Shown: piece by piece, positions 34,526 through 43,900 of the stretch
Numbering within the stretch: position 1 is the first letter of the stretch
Layout of the letters: each line of letters opens with the position of its first letter
Source of the DNA: Hyphomicrobium sp.
GTDB lineage: Bacteria; Pseudomonadota; Alphaproteobacteria; Rhizobiales; Hyphomicrobiaceae
Direction: 5' to 3'
Length of the DNA: 46,320 nucleotides
NCBI GenBank assembly: GCA_003987725.1
Contig: RXJH01000007.1
Span: 148,564-194,883 of the forward strand
Translations under genes and position numbers: made by a program
Notes under the pieces: model-generated
The model's input: the letters and a program-made list of their open reading frames with translations, nothing else
Database searches by the model: none
Told to the model about the DNA's origin: nothing

Positions 34526-35287
34526 TCAAGTCGCGGCTTCGAAAAACGCCAGCGTTTCGGCTTTGAAACTTCGGTCGCCGACCGCGCGATTATGATCCTT
34601 GTCCGGAATTGTATAAGCACGCGCCCCCGGAATGAGCGCCGCGAGTTCCGCCGCCGAACCGCCGATCACATCGGTCGAGCCAACAGCAACAAGCACTGGT
34701 GCCGCAATCTCGCCCGCCATTTCAGCCGAGATCGGTGCCCGCGACGAGCGAATACAGGCCGCAAGCGCCTTGAGATCGCTTTTCGTTTGTTCGGCGAACG
34801 CACGAAATGTCCGCGCCGTGGGATTGGTCACTTCCTCGATGCTCGCCGCTTCAAGCGCGCGCGCTATCGGACCTGTCCCCGCCATGCCGCGCACCATGTT
34901 GATGCCGAGACCGCCGAAGACGACGCGTGCCACACGCTCAGGATGCGCGAGCGCGAGAAAGGCCGCAATCCGCGCCCCCATCGAGTAGCCGATCACATTC
35001 ACCCGCGCGATACCGAGATGATCGAGAAGACGCCGCGCATCCTCCGCCATCAGCGGCGCGCCGTAGTCGACGAGGTCGTACAGTTTTTGGCTTTCGCCAT
35101 GCCCGCGGTTATCGAACGCAATGACGCGATAGCCGGCCTTGGTGAGGAACGAGACCCAGCCCGTATTCACCCAGTTCGTCGCGACATTGGAGGCAAAGCC
35201 GTGGATGAGCAGAACAGGAATCTTGCCGTCGCCGCCGCCGGTATCGAGATAGGCGATTTCGACGCCGTCGCTGTCAAAGGAGTCCAT
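34526..35287 (-). CDS. Alpha/beta hydrolase
   Basis: The 253-residue enzyme has the oxyanion segment VLLIHGFASNVATNW, the nucleophile elbow GYSMGARIAAF with catalytic Ser, a late acid-containing loop (VLVAVGSTDVIGG), and a catalytic His in IPDKDHNRAVGD. The substrate is not predictable; esterases and lactonases share this pattern. I use the ATG at 35287; the longer frame to 35419 overlaps the opposite zf-CHCC gene and is unconserved. Downstream on the same strand lies the 6S RNA candidate. Confidence 0.88.
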   Translation of the reverse strand: MDSFDSDGVEIAYLDTGGGDGKIPVLLIHGFASNVATNWVNTGWVSFLTKAGYRVIAFDNRGHGESQKLYDLVDYGAPLMAEDARRLLDHLGIARVNVIGYSMGARIAAFLALAHPERVARVVFGGLGINMVRGMAGTGPIARALEAASIEEVTNPTARTFRAFAEQTKSDLKALAACIRSSRAPISAEMAGEIAAPVLVAVGSTDVIGGSAAELAALIPGARAYTIPDKDHNRAVGDRSFKAETLAFFEAAT

Positions 35288-35395
35288 TACCGCCCGCTGC
35301 CGGTGACCTGCTGGAAAGTCTTTATGTCCCCTACCATCATGGATGCCACGAGGATATGGTGCGGCCAAACATCTCCCGTCTTGGAAGGGTGAAGC

Positions 35396-35638
35396 ATGGC
35401 CGGGGCCGTAATTCCACATTTTGCAAACGACGTTGGCGCAGAGCGGATATTCGTCGGCGTCAAAGAGTTCAATTGCATGGGCGCCCGGTCACCGTTCGAC
35501 CACCCGCATGTCTATCTCGACATGGGTCAGGACAACCAGATTCTCTGCCCCTACTGCTCGACGCTCTTTATTTACGACCCGCGCCTCAAAGCCGATGAAA
35601 GCGATCCGAAGGGCAGCCTCGTGGCTGACGCTGCCTGA
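35396..35638 (+). CDS. zf-CHCC domain protein (NDUFS6-like)
   Basis: The 80-residue protein has the zinc ligands of the zf-CHCC family: Cys27 (EFNCMG), a His in DHPHVYLDM, and CPYC near residue 51-54. This domain is the bacterial counterpart of the NDUFS6 subunit of complex I and is widespread in alphaproteobacteria. GGAAGGG lies before the ATG. The gene is followed 42 bases later by the FAD monooxygenase gene. Its location away from nuo genes is usual. Confidence 0.85.
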   Translation: MAGAVIPHFANDVGAERIFVGVKEFNCMGARSPFDHPHVYLDMGQDNQILCPYCSTLFIYDPRLKADESDPKGSLVADAA

Positions 35639-35680
35639 CGCCATGAGGGCGAGCCGACCCATCGCCTCGGACGCGGGCTG

Positions 35681-36874
35681 ATGACGGCGAATCCCAGAAA
35701 CGCCCTTGTCGCCGGCGCTGGCATCGGCGGGTTGGCCGCTGCGATCGCGCTCGCTGCGCGTGGCATCGATGTCCACGTTTGCGAACGCCGCTCCGAATTC
35801 CCGGAAGAGGGCGCCGGTATCCAGATCGGACCGAACGGCTCGCGCATCCTTCGCGATCTCGGCGTAGAGAAGTTCCTCGAAACGAAAATTGCTAGCCCCG
35901 CCGCCCTCAGCGTGCGCGATGGCGCGACCGGCCGCGAGCTGACGCAACTGCCTCTTGGGTCTTGGATCGCTGAACGCCACGGCGCACCCTATTGGACCGC
36001 TCACCGGCGCGACCTGCATATCGCACTAAGAGCACGCGCCGACGCCGAACCTCGCATCACCATCACGCGGGGCACCGGTATCGTATCGTTCGAAAACAGA
36101 CGCGACGGCATTCGCGCAACTGCCGCCAACGGCGAAACATTCGACGCCGCTGTTCTGATCGCAGCCGACGGTCTCTGGTCCGGACTTCGAGACCAAATTA
36201 GCGGCAGCCGAAAGTCGGATTTGATTCCGGTCGGAAAAACCGCCTTTCGCAGTGTTGTACCGGCCGCACATTTGCCGCCCGAACTCGTTCCGAACGCCGT
36301 GCATATTTGGCTCTCGCCCGGCGCGCACGTCGTCCACTACCCGGTCAGCGGTGGTGAGGATATTGCCCTCGTCGTCATCGCTGACGATGTCACGCGCGTC
36401 GAAGGCTGGGATTCCCCGATCGTCGCCGACGTTGTCAAAGCGAAGGTCGGCACCTTCGCCCAACCTCTCCGCACACTGGTGGACTCCGCTGACAGTTGGA
36501 GAAACTGGTCGCTCTACCGCATGCCACGGCTCACACGTTGGACATCCGGCCGCGCCGCACTTCTCGGCGACGCCGCCCATCCCGTTTTGCCGTTTCTCGC
36601 CCAGGGCGCCGTCATGGCGCTCGAAGATGCGATCACGTTGGCAAACGCTATCCCTGCTCACGGCGGCGACATGGAACCGGCGCTCGGCGAATACGAGCGG
36701 GCGCGCCACACGCGCGTCGCAAAGGTAGCGGAAGCGTCAGAGCGTAACGGCCGCATCTATCACATGAAGGGAGCATCCGCCCTCGCCCGCAACGCTGCGA
36801 TGAAAATGGCACCACCATCACGCGTCATGGCTGGCTTCGACTGGCTCTACGGCTGGAAACCAGGCGCATGCTGA
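35681..36874 (+). CDS. FAD-dependent monooxygenase, salicylate hydroxylase type
   Basis: The 397-residue flavoprotein has the GxGxxG dinucleotide motif (VAGAGIGGLAAAIAL), the second FAD/NAD(P)H motif with AADGLWSGLR (DG motif), and GDAAHPVLPFLAQGAVMALE (GD motif). These define class A aromatic hydroxylases (PF01494). Close relatives are annotated as salicylate or 3-hydroxybenzoate hydroxylases; the substrate here is unknown. The stop overlaps the following Nudix gene by seven bases, so both are probably co-translated. Confidence 0.9.
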   Translation: MTANPRNALVAGAGIGGLAAAIALAARGIDVHVCERRSEFPEEGAGIQIGPNGSRILRDLGVEKFLETKIASPAALSVRDGATGRELTQLPLGSWIAERHGAPYWTAHRRDLHIALRARADAEPRITITRGTGIVSFENRRDGIRATAANGETFDAAVLIAADGLWSGLRDQISGSRKSDLIPVGKTAFRSVVPAAHLPPELVPNAVHIWLSPGAHVVHYPVSGGEDIALVVIADDVTRVEGWDSPIVADVVKAKVGTFAQPLRTLVDSADSWRNWSLYRMPRLTRWTSGRAALLGDAAHPVLPFLAQGAVMALEDAITLANAIPAHGGDMEPALGEYERARHTRVAKVAEASERNGRIYHMKGASALARNAAMKMAPPSRVMAGFDWLYGWKPGAC

Positions 36875-37314
36875 CGCGATTGACGACCCTCCTGTCGAAA
36901 CGCGACGACATCGTTACGCTCGGCGCGCAAGGCATCGTCGTCGATGCCGAGTCGCGCGTTCTGCTCGTCCGCCACGCCTACCGTCCGGGCTGGCATTTCC
37001 CCGGTGGCGGCGTCGAACGCGGCGAGGAAATCGAAACGGCGATTACGCGCGAAGTACTCGAAGAAACCGGCGTTGTCATCCTGGAGCCGCCAGAGCTCAT
37101 CGGCATTTTTTCGCACTTCGACGACTATCCGGGCGATCACATCGTGCTGTTCAGAATTGACCGCTGGCGCCGCGACAGCATCCCGGCCCCGAATGCCGAA
37201 ATTGCCGAGCATGGGTTCTTCGCACTCGACGCCTTGCCCGATCTTGTGTCCCCCGGGACCTTGCGACGCCTGCAGGAAGTCTTCGGCAAGAGCGAGCCGT
37301 CGTCATCATGGTAG
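36868..37314 (+). CDS. Nudix hydrolase
   Basis: This 148-residue protein carries the full Nudix box GX5EX7REUXEEXGU (GGVERGEEIETAITREVLEE, then TGV). It hydrolyses a nucleoside diphosphate linked to some other moiety; the substrate cannot be told. The ATG lies inside the last codons of the monooxygenase gene. The middle region with GWHFPGGG is typical. Confidence 0.9.
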   Translation: MLTRLTTLLSKRDDIVTLGAQGIVVDAESRVLLVRHAYRPGWHFPGGGVERGEEIETAITREVLEETGVVILEPPELIGIFSHFDDYPGDHIVLFRIDRWRRDSIPAPNAEIAEHGFFALDALPDLVSPGTLRRLQEVFGKSEPSSSW

Positions 37315-37412
37315 CGTCGCGCCGGCATACCTATCGCAAGCAAATTTTCGCCGCTAAGAAGATGCGGCCTGCGAAGCTGCGATCAGTCCACCTTTATCGA
37401 TAGGCCCACCCC

Positions 37413-38096
37413 ATGGAATATTGGAGCGCGATCACCGCAAACTTTCTGATTGCGTTTCCCGCGTTATTTTCAATCGTGAACCCACTCGGCGGGGCGCTGA
37501 TCTATAGCCAGATCACCATCGGCCGGCCCGTATCGGAACGCACTTGGCTCGCCTGGCGCGTCGCCTTCTACTCGGCGATCGTGATGCTCGTGTCGCTCCT
37601 GATTGGCGCCACCCTGATGAGCTTTTTCGGCGTCAGCATCGACGCGCTGCGGGTCGCGGGTGGAGCGGTCGTCGCCGTCAGCGGCTGGCGCATGCTTTAC
37701 AATCCGCAGGAAACCGAAGACCGCAAGCAGGACCATGCGACGACTGAAAAAGCCAAGGCATGGGGCAGCGACGTCGCCTTCTTCCCACTGACGATGCCGT
37801 TCACGACAGGCCCCGGAACGATCTCGGTCGCGATCGCCTTGAGTGCGACGCGCCCCAACTTACCGGTCGCCGAGCTGCTGCCGTTCTACACCGGCGTCTG
37901 CGGCGCGGCTCTCACCATCGCTTTCCTCGTCGGCTTTTGCTACGCCTACGCCGAACGCGTCGTCGATCTGCTCGGACCCGCGCGCACCCGCATTCTCACC
38001 CGCCTCTCGGCGTTTCTGCTGCTCTGCATTGGCGTCCAGGTTCTGATCACCGGCGTGCAAGGCGCACTCGAGCACATCGTCGCCCAAAAGCACTAA
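37413..38096 (+). CDS. MarC-family integral membrane protein
   Basis: The 227-residue protein has six hydrophobic spans in the MarC (UPF0056) pattern, with FSIVNPLGGALIYSQITIGR in the first half and FFPLTMPFTTGPGTISVAIA in the second. Despite the name, E. coli MarC is not involved in multiple antibiotic resistance; the family role is unknown, and some members were linked to amino-acid transport. No strong ribosome binding site is visible. The gene converges with the amidotransferase gene, nine bases between the stops. Confidence 0.88.
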   Translation: MEYWSAITANFLIAFPALFSIVNPLGGALIYSQITIGRPVSERTWLAWRVAFYSAIVMLVSLLIGATLMSFFGVSIDALRVAGGAVVAVSGWRMLYNPQETEDRKQDHATTEKAKAWGSDVAFFPLTMPFTTGPGTISVAIALSATRPNLPVAELLPFYTGVCGAALTIAFLVGFCYAYAERVVDLLGPARTRILTRLSAFLLLCIGVQVLITGVQGALEHIVAQKH

Positions 38097-38105
38097 CCTG
38101 CAGCA

Positions 38106-38882
38106 CTAAGCGAGCGCAGCCTTTTCGGCGACGATATCTGCGGCTTCGCGCATGCTCGCGCCCTTGAGCAGCAGACCGAACCAGGCGAAGAGCTCGCGCG
38201 AATCCGGATTGTCGGCAACACGCCATTCTGGATGCCATTGCACCGCAAGAATGCGTTCCCCGCCCGTCGGCCGAATCCCTTCGACAATGCCGTCCGCACT
38301 CGTCGCTTCGACTGTAAGCTTGCTGCCGAGATCGTTCACGCCCTGAAAGTGCGCCGAGTTGACGACGATCGACGGTCGGCCCATCGCGCGCTCTAGAATC
38401 CCACCGGACGCGAGGTCCACCCGATGTTCGAGCGCGAACATCTGATCCAACGGCAATCCCGTCGGCGTATGGTGAATCTGTTCCCGCTCCGTCTGCCCGA
38501 GATCGCGCCGGAGACGGGCGCCGTAGGCAACCGCGATCTCTTGAAAGCCCCGGCAGATGCCGAGCACCGGCCGGTCCTGCTCGACCGATTCCGAAATCAG
38601 CCGGAACGCGGTCTCGTCGCGCCGGGGATCGAAAGGCCCTTCCCCCGCGTCGGGGCTCCGATAATGGCTCGGTGCAACGTTCGAGGGACTTCCGGTCAAG
38701 AGTATCCCGTCGAGCCGGCTTAGAATGGACGCCGCATTCGAGATTTCCGGCATCGAGGGCACAAGCACGAAGTCCGCACCCATGAAAGGCGCCGCCCGCA
38801 GATAGCGCTCGGCAACGCCCTGCACCGGGTCTTCCGGAGTACGCATGCAGCAAATGACGCCAACGAGAGGCCGACGAGACAT
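38106..38882 (-). CDS. Class I glutamine amidotransferase, gamma-glutamyl-GABA hydrolase type
   Basis: The 258-residue protein belongs to peptidase family C26. The catalytic Cys lies in [16 protein letters not shown] and the His in AVQWHPEWR. PuuD of E. coli releases GABA from gamma-glutamyl-GABA during putrescine breakdown and is the best-known member. Without adjacent puu genes the substrate is only inferred. The ATG at 38882 follows GGAAAG; a longer frame to 39131 is unconserved. It is divergent from the glutaryl-CoA dehydrogenase gene with about 230 bases between. Confidence 0.85.
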   Translation of the reverse strand: MSRRPLVGVICCMRTPEDPVQGVAERYLRAAPFMGADFVLVPSMPEISNAASILSRLDGILLTGSPSNVAPSHYRSPDAGEGPFDPRRDETAFRLISESVEQDRPVLGICRGFQEIAVAYGARLRRDLGQTEREQIHHTPTGLPLDQMFALEHRVDLASGGILERAMGRPSIVVNSAHFQGVNDLGSKLTVEATSADGIVEGIRPTGGERILAVQWHPEWRVADNPDSRELFAWFGLLLKGASMREAADIVAEKAALA

Positions 38883-39115
38883 GTTCCGCTTTCCTTCCAC
38901 ACCGCCTGAGACATCTACCGCCGCATTTAATAAAAAAGGCGCGAAATCGGCTGGCAGGTCCTGACCGATCGGCCCGATACCACCGCCGGGGCGAACGGGC
39001 AATGCACCAAGACGGCATCGCAGACCAGCGGAATAGATCAGACTTACCTGTTTCCCAATGCGCGGCTGACCCAATAGAGTGCGCGCCAAACAACAAATCG
39101 ATCCGGGAGTTCGTC

Positions 39116-40303
39116 GTGGCAGCAAGTTCAAGTTTCGTGTGGGAAGATGCCTTGCTGCTGGACGATCAGCTGACCGAAGACGAAATGCTGATCCGCGACA
39201 CCGCGAATGCGTTCGCGCAGCACAAGCTTCAACCCCACGTCGTCGAAGCCTACGCGCAGGAAAAAACCGATCCTGATATTTTTCGCCAATTGGGCGAACT
39301 CGGTCTCCTTGGCTGCACCCTCCCTGCCGATTACGGCGGTTCCGGATCGAGCTACGTCGCCTACGGCTTGATCGCCCGCGAAATCGAACGCGTGGACTCG
39401 GGCTACCGTTCGATGATGAGCGTGCAATCGTCCCTCGTCATGTATCCGATCCACGCCTATGGCAGCGAAGAGCAACGCCAGAAATATTTGCCCAAGCTCG
39501 CGAGCGGCGACTGGATCGGCTGCTTCGGCCTGACCGAGCCCGATGCCGGATCGGACCCTGGCGGCATGCGAACGCGCGCCGAAAAAATTCCCGGCGGCTA
39601 CCGCCTCACCGGTTCCAAAATGTGGATCACCAATTCGCCGATCGCCGACGTCTTCGTCGTCTGGGCAAAGTCGGCGGAGCATGGAGATAAGATCCGGGGC
39701 TTCATTCTCGAGAAGGGCATGAAGGGCCTTTCCGCCCCGAAGATCGGCGGCAAGCTTTCCTTGCGCACATCCGTTACCGGCGAAATCGTCATGGACGGCG
39801 TCGTCGTTCCGGAAGACGCGCTTCTGCCGAACGCGTCTGGTCTCGCCGGACCCTTCGGATGCCTCAACCGCGCTCGCTACGGCATCGCCTGGGGCGCGCT
39901 CGGAGCGGCCGAATTCTGCTTCCACGCCGCGCGCCAATACACGCTCGACCGCAAACAGTTTGGGAAGCCACTCGCCGCCACGCAGCTCGTCCAAAAGAAG
40001 CTCGCGGACATGGAAACGGAAATATCGCTCGGCCTTCAGGCAGCGTTGCGCGTCGGCCGCCTTTTCGACGACGGACAGGTCGCGCCCGAGATGATCTCGC
40101 TCATCAAGCGCAACAATTGCGGCAAGGCGCTCGATATCGCGCGCGCCGCCCGCGACATGCACGGCGGCAACGGCATATCCGAAGAATTCCACGTCATGCG
40201 CCACATGCTGAACCTCGAAACCGTGAACACCTACGAAGGCACGCACGATATTCACGCGCTGATCCTCGGCCGCGCCATTACCGGTCTGCAGGCGTTCGCA
40301 TGA
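39116..40303 (+). CDS. gcdH: Glutaryl-CoA dehydrogenase
   Basis: This acyl-CoA dehydrogenase oxidises and decarboxylates glutaryl-CoA to crotonyl-CoA in lysine, tryptophan and glutarate breakdown. At 395 residues it fits the family. It shows [38 protein letters not shown], and a C-terminal catalytic Glu in [20 protein letters not shown]. The start is GTG at 39116 with GGGAG seven bases upstream; an ATG at 39002 would add 38 unconserved residues. The stop overlaps the CoA-transferase start by four bases (ATGA), so the two act as a unit. Confidence 0.92.
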   Translation: MAASSSFVWEDALLLDDQLTEDEMLIRDTANAFAQHKLQPHVVEAYAQEKTDPDIFRQLGELGLLGCTLPADYGGSGSSYVAYGLIAREIERVDSGYRSMMSVQSSLVMYPIHAYGSEEQRQKYLPKLASGDWIGCFGLTEPDAGSDPGGMRTRAEKIPGGYRLTGSKMWITNSPIADVFVVWAKSAEHGDKIRGFILEKGMKGLSAPKIGGKLSLRTSVTGEIVMDGVVVPEDALLPNASGLAGPFGCLNRARYGIAWGALGAAEFCFHAARQYTLDRKQFGKPLAATQLVQKKLADMETEISLGLQAALRVGRLFDDGQVAPEMISLIKRNNCGKALDIARAARDMHGGNGISEEFHVMRHMLNLETVNTYEGTHDIHALILGRAITGLQAFA

Positions 40304-41511
40304 CGGCAGCGGAAGGTACGAAGCCGCTCGCGGGACTGCGCGTTCTCGAGCTTGCCCGCGTTCTTGCCGGTCCCTGGGCCGGACAGACGCTCGCTGATCT
40401 TGGCGCGCACGTGATCAAGGTCGAACGGCCGGAAGGTGGTGACGAGACGCGAACGTGGGGCCCCCCGTTCGTCACCGGCAGCACTGGCGAAACTTCGGCC
40501 GCCTACTTCCACGCCACCAACCGCGGCAAGAAGTCAGTCGCAATCGATTTCGAGAAGCCCGCCGGCCGCGATGCTGTGCTGGCGCTCGCGAAAGACGCTG
40601 ACGTCATTATCGAAAACTTCAAGGTCGGCGGCCTTGCCAAGTACGGCCTCGACTACGCTGCGATCAAAGCGATCAATCCCGGCGTCATTTATTGCTCGAT
40701 CACCGGCTTCGGCCAGACCGGTCCCTACGCCCCCCGCGCCGGTTACGATTTCATCGTGCAAGGCATGGGCGGCATCATGGATTTGACCGGCGCGCCGGAG
40801 GGTGAGCCGCAAAAGATCGGCGTCGCCTTTGCCGACATCTTTTCGGGCGTCTATGCGACGGTCGGAATTCTCGCCGCGCTCAATTCCCGGAACGTAACCG
40901 GCAAAGGCGCACACATCGACATGGCCCTGCTCGACGCGCAAGTTTCGGTGCTCGCCAATCAGGCGATGAACTATCTCGTTTCCGGCAAAGCCCCGCGCCG
41001 CCTCGGCAACGCCCACCCGAACATCGTCCCCTATCAGGTCTTTCCCGCCGCCGACCGCCCGATCATCATCGCGGCAGGCAACGACGGACAATTTGCGCGC
41101 GCCTGCGCAGTGCTCGGGCTTTCCGGTCTCGAACGGGACGAACGCTTCGACACCAACGCGCGCCGTGTCGCAAACCGGTCGGCACTCATTCCCCTGATAG
41201 AAGCGGCAACGGCGAAGAGATCGTCGGGCGAACTCCTCGCAGACCTCGAAGCGGCCGGTGTGCCGGCTGGCCCCGTGAACCGGCTCGATCAGACCTTTGC
41301 CGATCCGCAAGTCGTCGCCCGCGGAATGCGCCAAGACCTATCGCGCGCGGATGGAACGTCGGTGCCCACGATTCGCGGCCCGATCGTCATCGACGGCAAG
41401 CCGTGCATTGCAAGCACACCCGGCCCGGATCTCGGCGAACATACGTCGGATGTTTTGGATCTGCTGACGGTCGGACGCGACCCGTGGATGGCCTTCACCG
41501 GCGTCGAATAG
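40300..41511 (+). CDS. CaiB/BaiF family III CoA transferase
   Basis: The 403-residue protein shows the family III start [34 protein letters not shown], and the catalytic Asp in [10 protein letters not shown]. Coupling to glutaryl-CoA dehydrogenase strongly suggests it activates glutarate using succinyl-CoA or a related donor, as the human SUGCT enzyme does. The frame stays open for another 147 codons upstream, but only as a shadow of the dehydrogenase gene. It ends four bases before the convergent GGDEF-EAL gene. Confidence 0.9.
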   Translation: MTAAEGTKPLAGLRVLELARVLAGPWAGQTLADLGAHVIKVERPEGGDETRTWGPPFVTGSTGETSAAYFHATNRGKKSVAIDFEKPAGRDAVLALAKDADVIIENFKVGGLAKYGLDYAAIKAINPGVIYCSITGFGQTGPYAPRAGYDFIVQGMGGIMDLTGAPEGEPQKIGVAFADIFSGVYATVGILAALNSRNVTGKGAHIDMALLDAQVSVLANQAMNYLVSGKAPRRLGNAHPNIVPYQVFPAADRPIIIAAGNDGQFARACAVLGLSGLERDERFDTNARRVANRSALIPLIEAATAKRSSGELLADLEAAGVPAGPVNRLDQTFADPQVVARGMRQDLSRADGTSVPTIRGPIVIDGKPCIASTPGPDLGEHTSDVLDLLTVGRDPWMAFTGVE

Positions 41512-41515
41512 CGGA

Positions 41516-43387
41516 TTAGATCTCGCGCAGCTTCGGCATCGCGCTCGAAAATGTGCGCGGCGATTTCGGCCCCGTCAAATGCGCGTAGGCATCGATCGGC
41601 AGCGGCTTGCCGAACAGGTAGCCTTGGATCTCGTGACAGCGAAGAAGCCGGAGCATTGAAACCTGCTCGTCGTTTTCGACACCTTCCGCGACGACGCGCA
41701 AGCCCATCGCGCGGCCAAGCCCGATGACCGAATTGACGATGGCAGCCGCATCCGAATTTTTGACCATGTCGGAAACGAAGCTGCGGTCGACCTTTATGCG
41801 GTCGAAGGGAAATGCCCGGAGCGTGCTGAGCGACGAATAGCCGGTTCCGAAATCGTCGATGGCAACGCTGACGCCGAGTTCCTTGATCTCGCGCAACGTC
41901 ATTTGCGCAGCCGCCAAATCCTGGATGAAGAGACTTTCGGTCACTTCCACTTCGAGCCGCTCTGCCGCGAGACCTGTTTCGGACAACACGTCTCTCACGA
42001 GCCCAGCGAAGTCCGACTCGACGATCTGCGCCGCAGAGACGTTGACGGAAACTCTAAGCTTCGCCTTCCAGCGCGCGGCCTCCCTGCACGCTTCTCGCAG
42101 GACGAAAGCACCCATGCCGAGGATGGCGCCGTTGGATTCTGCTGCCGGAATGAAATCCGCAGGCGAGATTGATCCGTGTTCCGAGTGGTTCCATCTCAGC
42201 AGCGCTTCGAAACCGCCGACCGTGATCGTCCGCGCATCGACCTGCGGCTGGAAGACGACCGACAGTTCCCCCTTGTCGACCGCGAGACCGACGTCGCGCT
42301 GCATGATGCGTCGCCGATGCTGCTCCCGCTGCATTTCGGATTCGAACAGCGCGTACCCGCAGCCACCTCTTTTGACGCGGCGCCGCGCCGTCTCTGCGTG
42401 CGCGAGCAGCGTATCCTGATCTTTGCCGTCGGCCGGAAAATTCGAAACGCCAACCACGGCGTCAATTGAAATGCGCTCGCCGCTGTCCAGGTCGTAACGG
42501 CCGCTCAAACCATCGACGATCGCGCGCGCGAACGCCTTGAAGTCTTCATCCTCTGCGGAAGAGGTTTTCGCGACCAAGAACTCATCGCCGCCCAGGCGAA
42601 CGATCAAATCGGTCTCCGAAGCGACCGATCGCAACCTGTCGGCAATCCTCTTCAATACGACATCGCCGACCGAATGGCCGTGCAGATCGTTGATCGCTCT
42701 GAAATCCGCGAGGTCGACGTGGAAGATGCCGACCGACCGCTGCATTTCATCGGCGCGCTGCAAGACGAGCGCAAGCCGCTTCCGGAGCGTAGCCCGGTTG
42801 CCAAGACCCGTCAGCGGATCGAAGAAGGCGAGCTCGTTGAGCTTGGAACGCGCGTCCGTACTCTCGATGGCCATTGCGCAGATCTGGACGCATTTGGCGA
42901 CGATCAGGCGCTCGACGTCCGTCGCTCCGCGCGATTTGCGGAAATAGAATGCGAATGCCCCAAGGACGCGCCCGTCGGCTGCCACGATCGGACTCGACCA
43001 GCAGGCGCGCAACCCATATGGCAAAGCGAGGTTTCTATAGTTTTCCCAAAGCGGATCGTTTTCGATGTCCTGAACTTCAACCGGCTGCTTTCGGTATATC
43101 GCCGTACCGCACGAACCGACGTTGGGTCCGATGATGATACCGTTCAGCTGCTGAGAGTCTCCGGGAAGGCTTGGACCCGCGATGAAGCTGAGGCGCCCCT
43201 CATCATCGACACCGATGACGGAACAAATGACCTCTGAAGCCAGCGCTTCGACTTCATGGCAAAGCAGCGACATCATGTTGAAGAGCGTCTCGCCGGACGC
43301 GATCCCGACAAGCATCTCCCGCTGGAGAACTTGTAGCCGCTCCTTGACGTAGTCAGCATTTGCGATAGGGGGCCCGCTCAGCATCAT
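41516..43387 (-). CDS. GAF-GGDEF-EAL protein (cyclic di-GMP turnover)
   Basis: The 623-residue protein has a GAF domain (about 25-175), a GGDEF domain (about 185-350) with intact GGDEF at 266-270, and an EAL domain (about 365-610). EAL is at 394-396, and the phosphodiesterase motifs DDFGTGYSSLSTL and FDRIKVDRSFV are present. Both catalytic motifs look complete, so either activity is possible. The I-site (RxxD before GGDEF) reads SETD, so product inhibition of that type is unlikely. There is no membrane span; the GAF domain probably senses a small ligand. Codons for Met at 43387 and 43384 are both possible starts. Confidence 0.92.
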   Translation of the reverse strand: MMLSGPPIANADYVKERLQVLQREMLVGIASGETLFNMMSLLCHEVEALASEVICSVIGVDDEGRLSFIAGPSLPGDSQQLNGIIIGPNVGSCGTAIYRKQPVEVQDIENDPLWENYRNLALPYGLRACWSSPIVAADGRVLGAFAFYFRKSRGATDVERLIVAKCVQICAMAIESTDARSKLNELAFFDPLTGLGNRATLRKRLALVLQRADEMQRSVGIFHVDLADFRAINDLHGHSVGDVVLKRIADRLRSVASETDLIVRLGGDEFLVAKTSSAEDEDFKAFARAIVDGLSGRYDLDSGERISIDAVVGVSNFPADGKDQDTLLAHAETARRRVKRGGCGYALFESEMQREQHRRRIMQRDVGLAVDKGELSVVFQPQVDARTITVGGFEALLRWNHSEHGSISPADFIPAAESNGAILGMGAFVLREACREAARWKAKLRVSVNVSAAQIVESDFAGLVRDVLSETGLAAERLEVEVTESLFIQDLAAAQMTLREIKELGVSVAIDDFGTGYSSLSTLRAFPFDRIKVDRSFVSDMVKNSDAAAIVNSVIGLGRAMGLRVVAEGVENDEQVSMLRLLRCHEIQGYLFGKPLPIDAYAHLTGPKSPRTFSSAMPKLREI

Positions 43388-43900
43388 CGCCCGACAATCG
43401 CTTCTTTGCGCCGCACGGCATTTACCTATAATGGAACCTGCCCATTGTAGAGCTTCGTATGTAAAGAAAAAGTTGCGGAGAGTTTAATCTCAAATGCACC
43501 AATGTTTAGATCGGCAGTATCGCCGATCGGAGCCGCAAATTAGCTAACGGAAGTTGCAGGCGGAAATTGAATTGGGACAATTCAGTGCCAACGAAATTTT
43601 CCAATCTTCTCCCGGGCCACTCGACAACGTTAACGCGAAGGGTCCCTAGTCGCCCGCTGCGGACTTGGCCAAGCCCGTCCAGCGGGCACGCCGGCCTAGC
43701 GGTAGGACGCCGCAGTCTCAATATGGACAAACTGAAGTCCCCTCGGTGGCCGATGATCGGTCCACGAGGGAGGCCATTCGGGAGGCCTCAACGGTGCCGC
43801 TGCAAGGCCGGGTTCACGCCCTGTTGAATTATCCCGTTTCGTGGCTGATATAGGCGGCGCCACACCTGTTCTTGCCCCTCCATGGTGACATCGAAACAAC
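43388..43900. other. Intergenic region between the GGDEF-EAL gene and opgD
   Basis: About 510 bases between divergent genes. The part near the GGDEF-EAL gene is AT-rich and probably holds its promoter. A short perfect hairpin GAATTG-GGA-CAATTC lies at 43569-43583. No tRNA or protein-like frame with a start signal is supported. Several open frames in this stretch have no coding character. Confidence 0.4.

Noticed and set aside
43620-43740. A possible tRNA near the repeated GCC/GGC stretch
   Set aside because: No cloverleaf, anticodon arm or T-arm sequence could be made.
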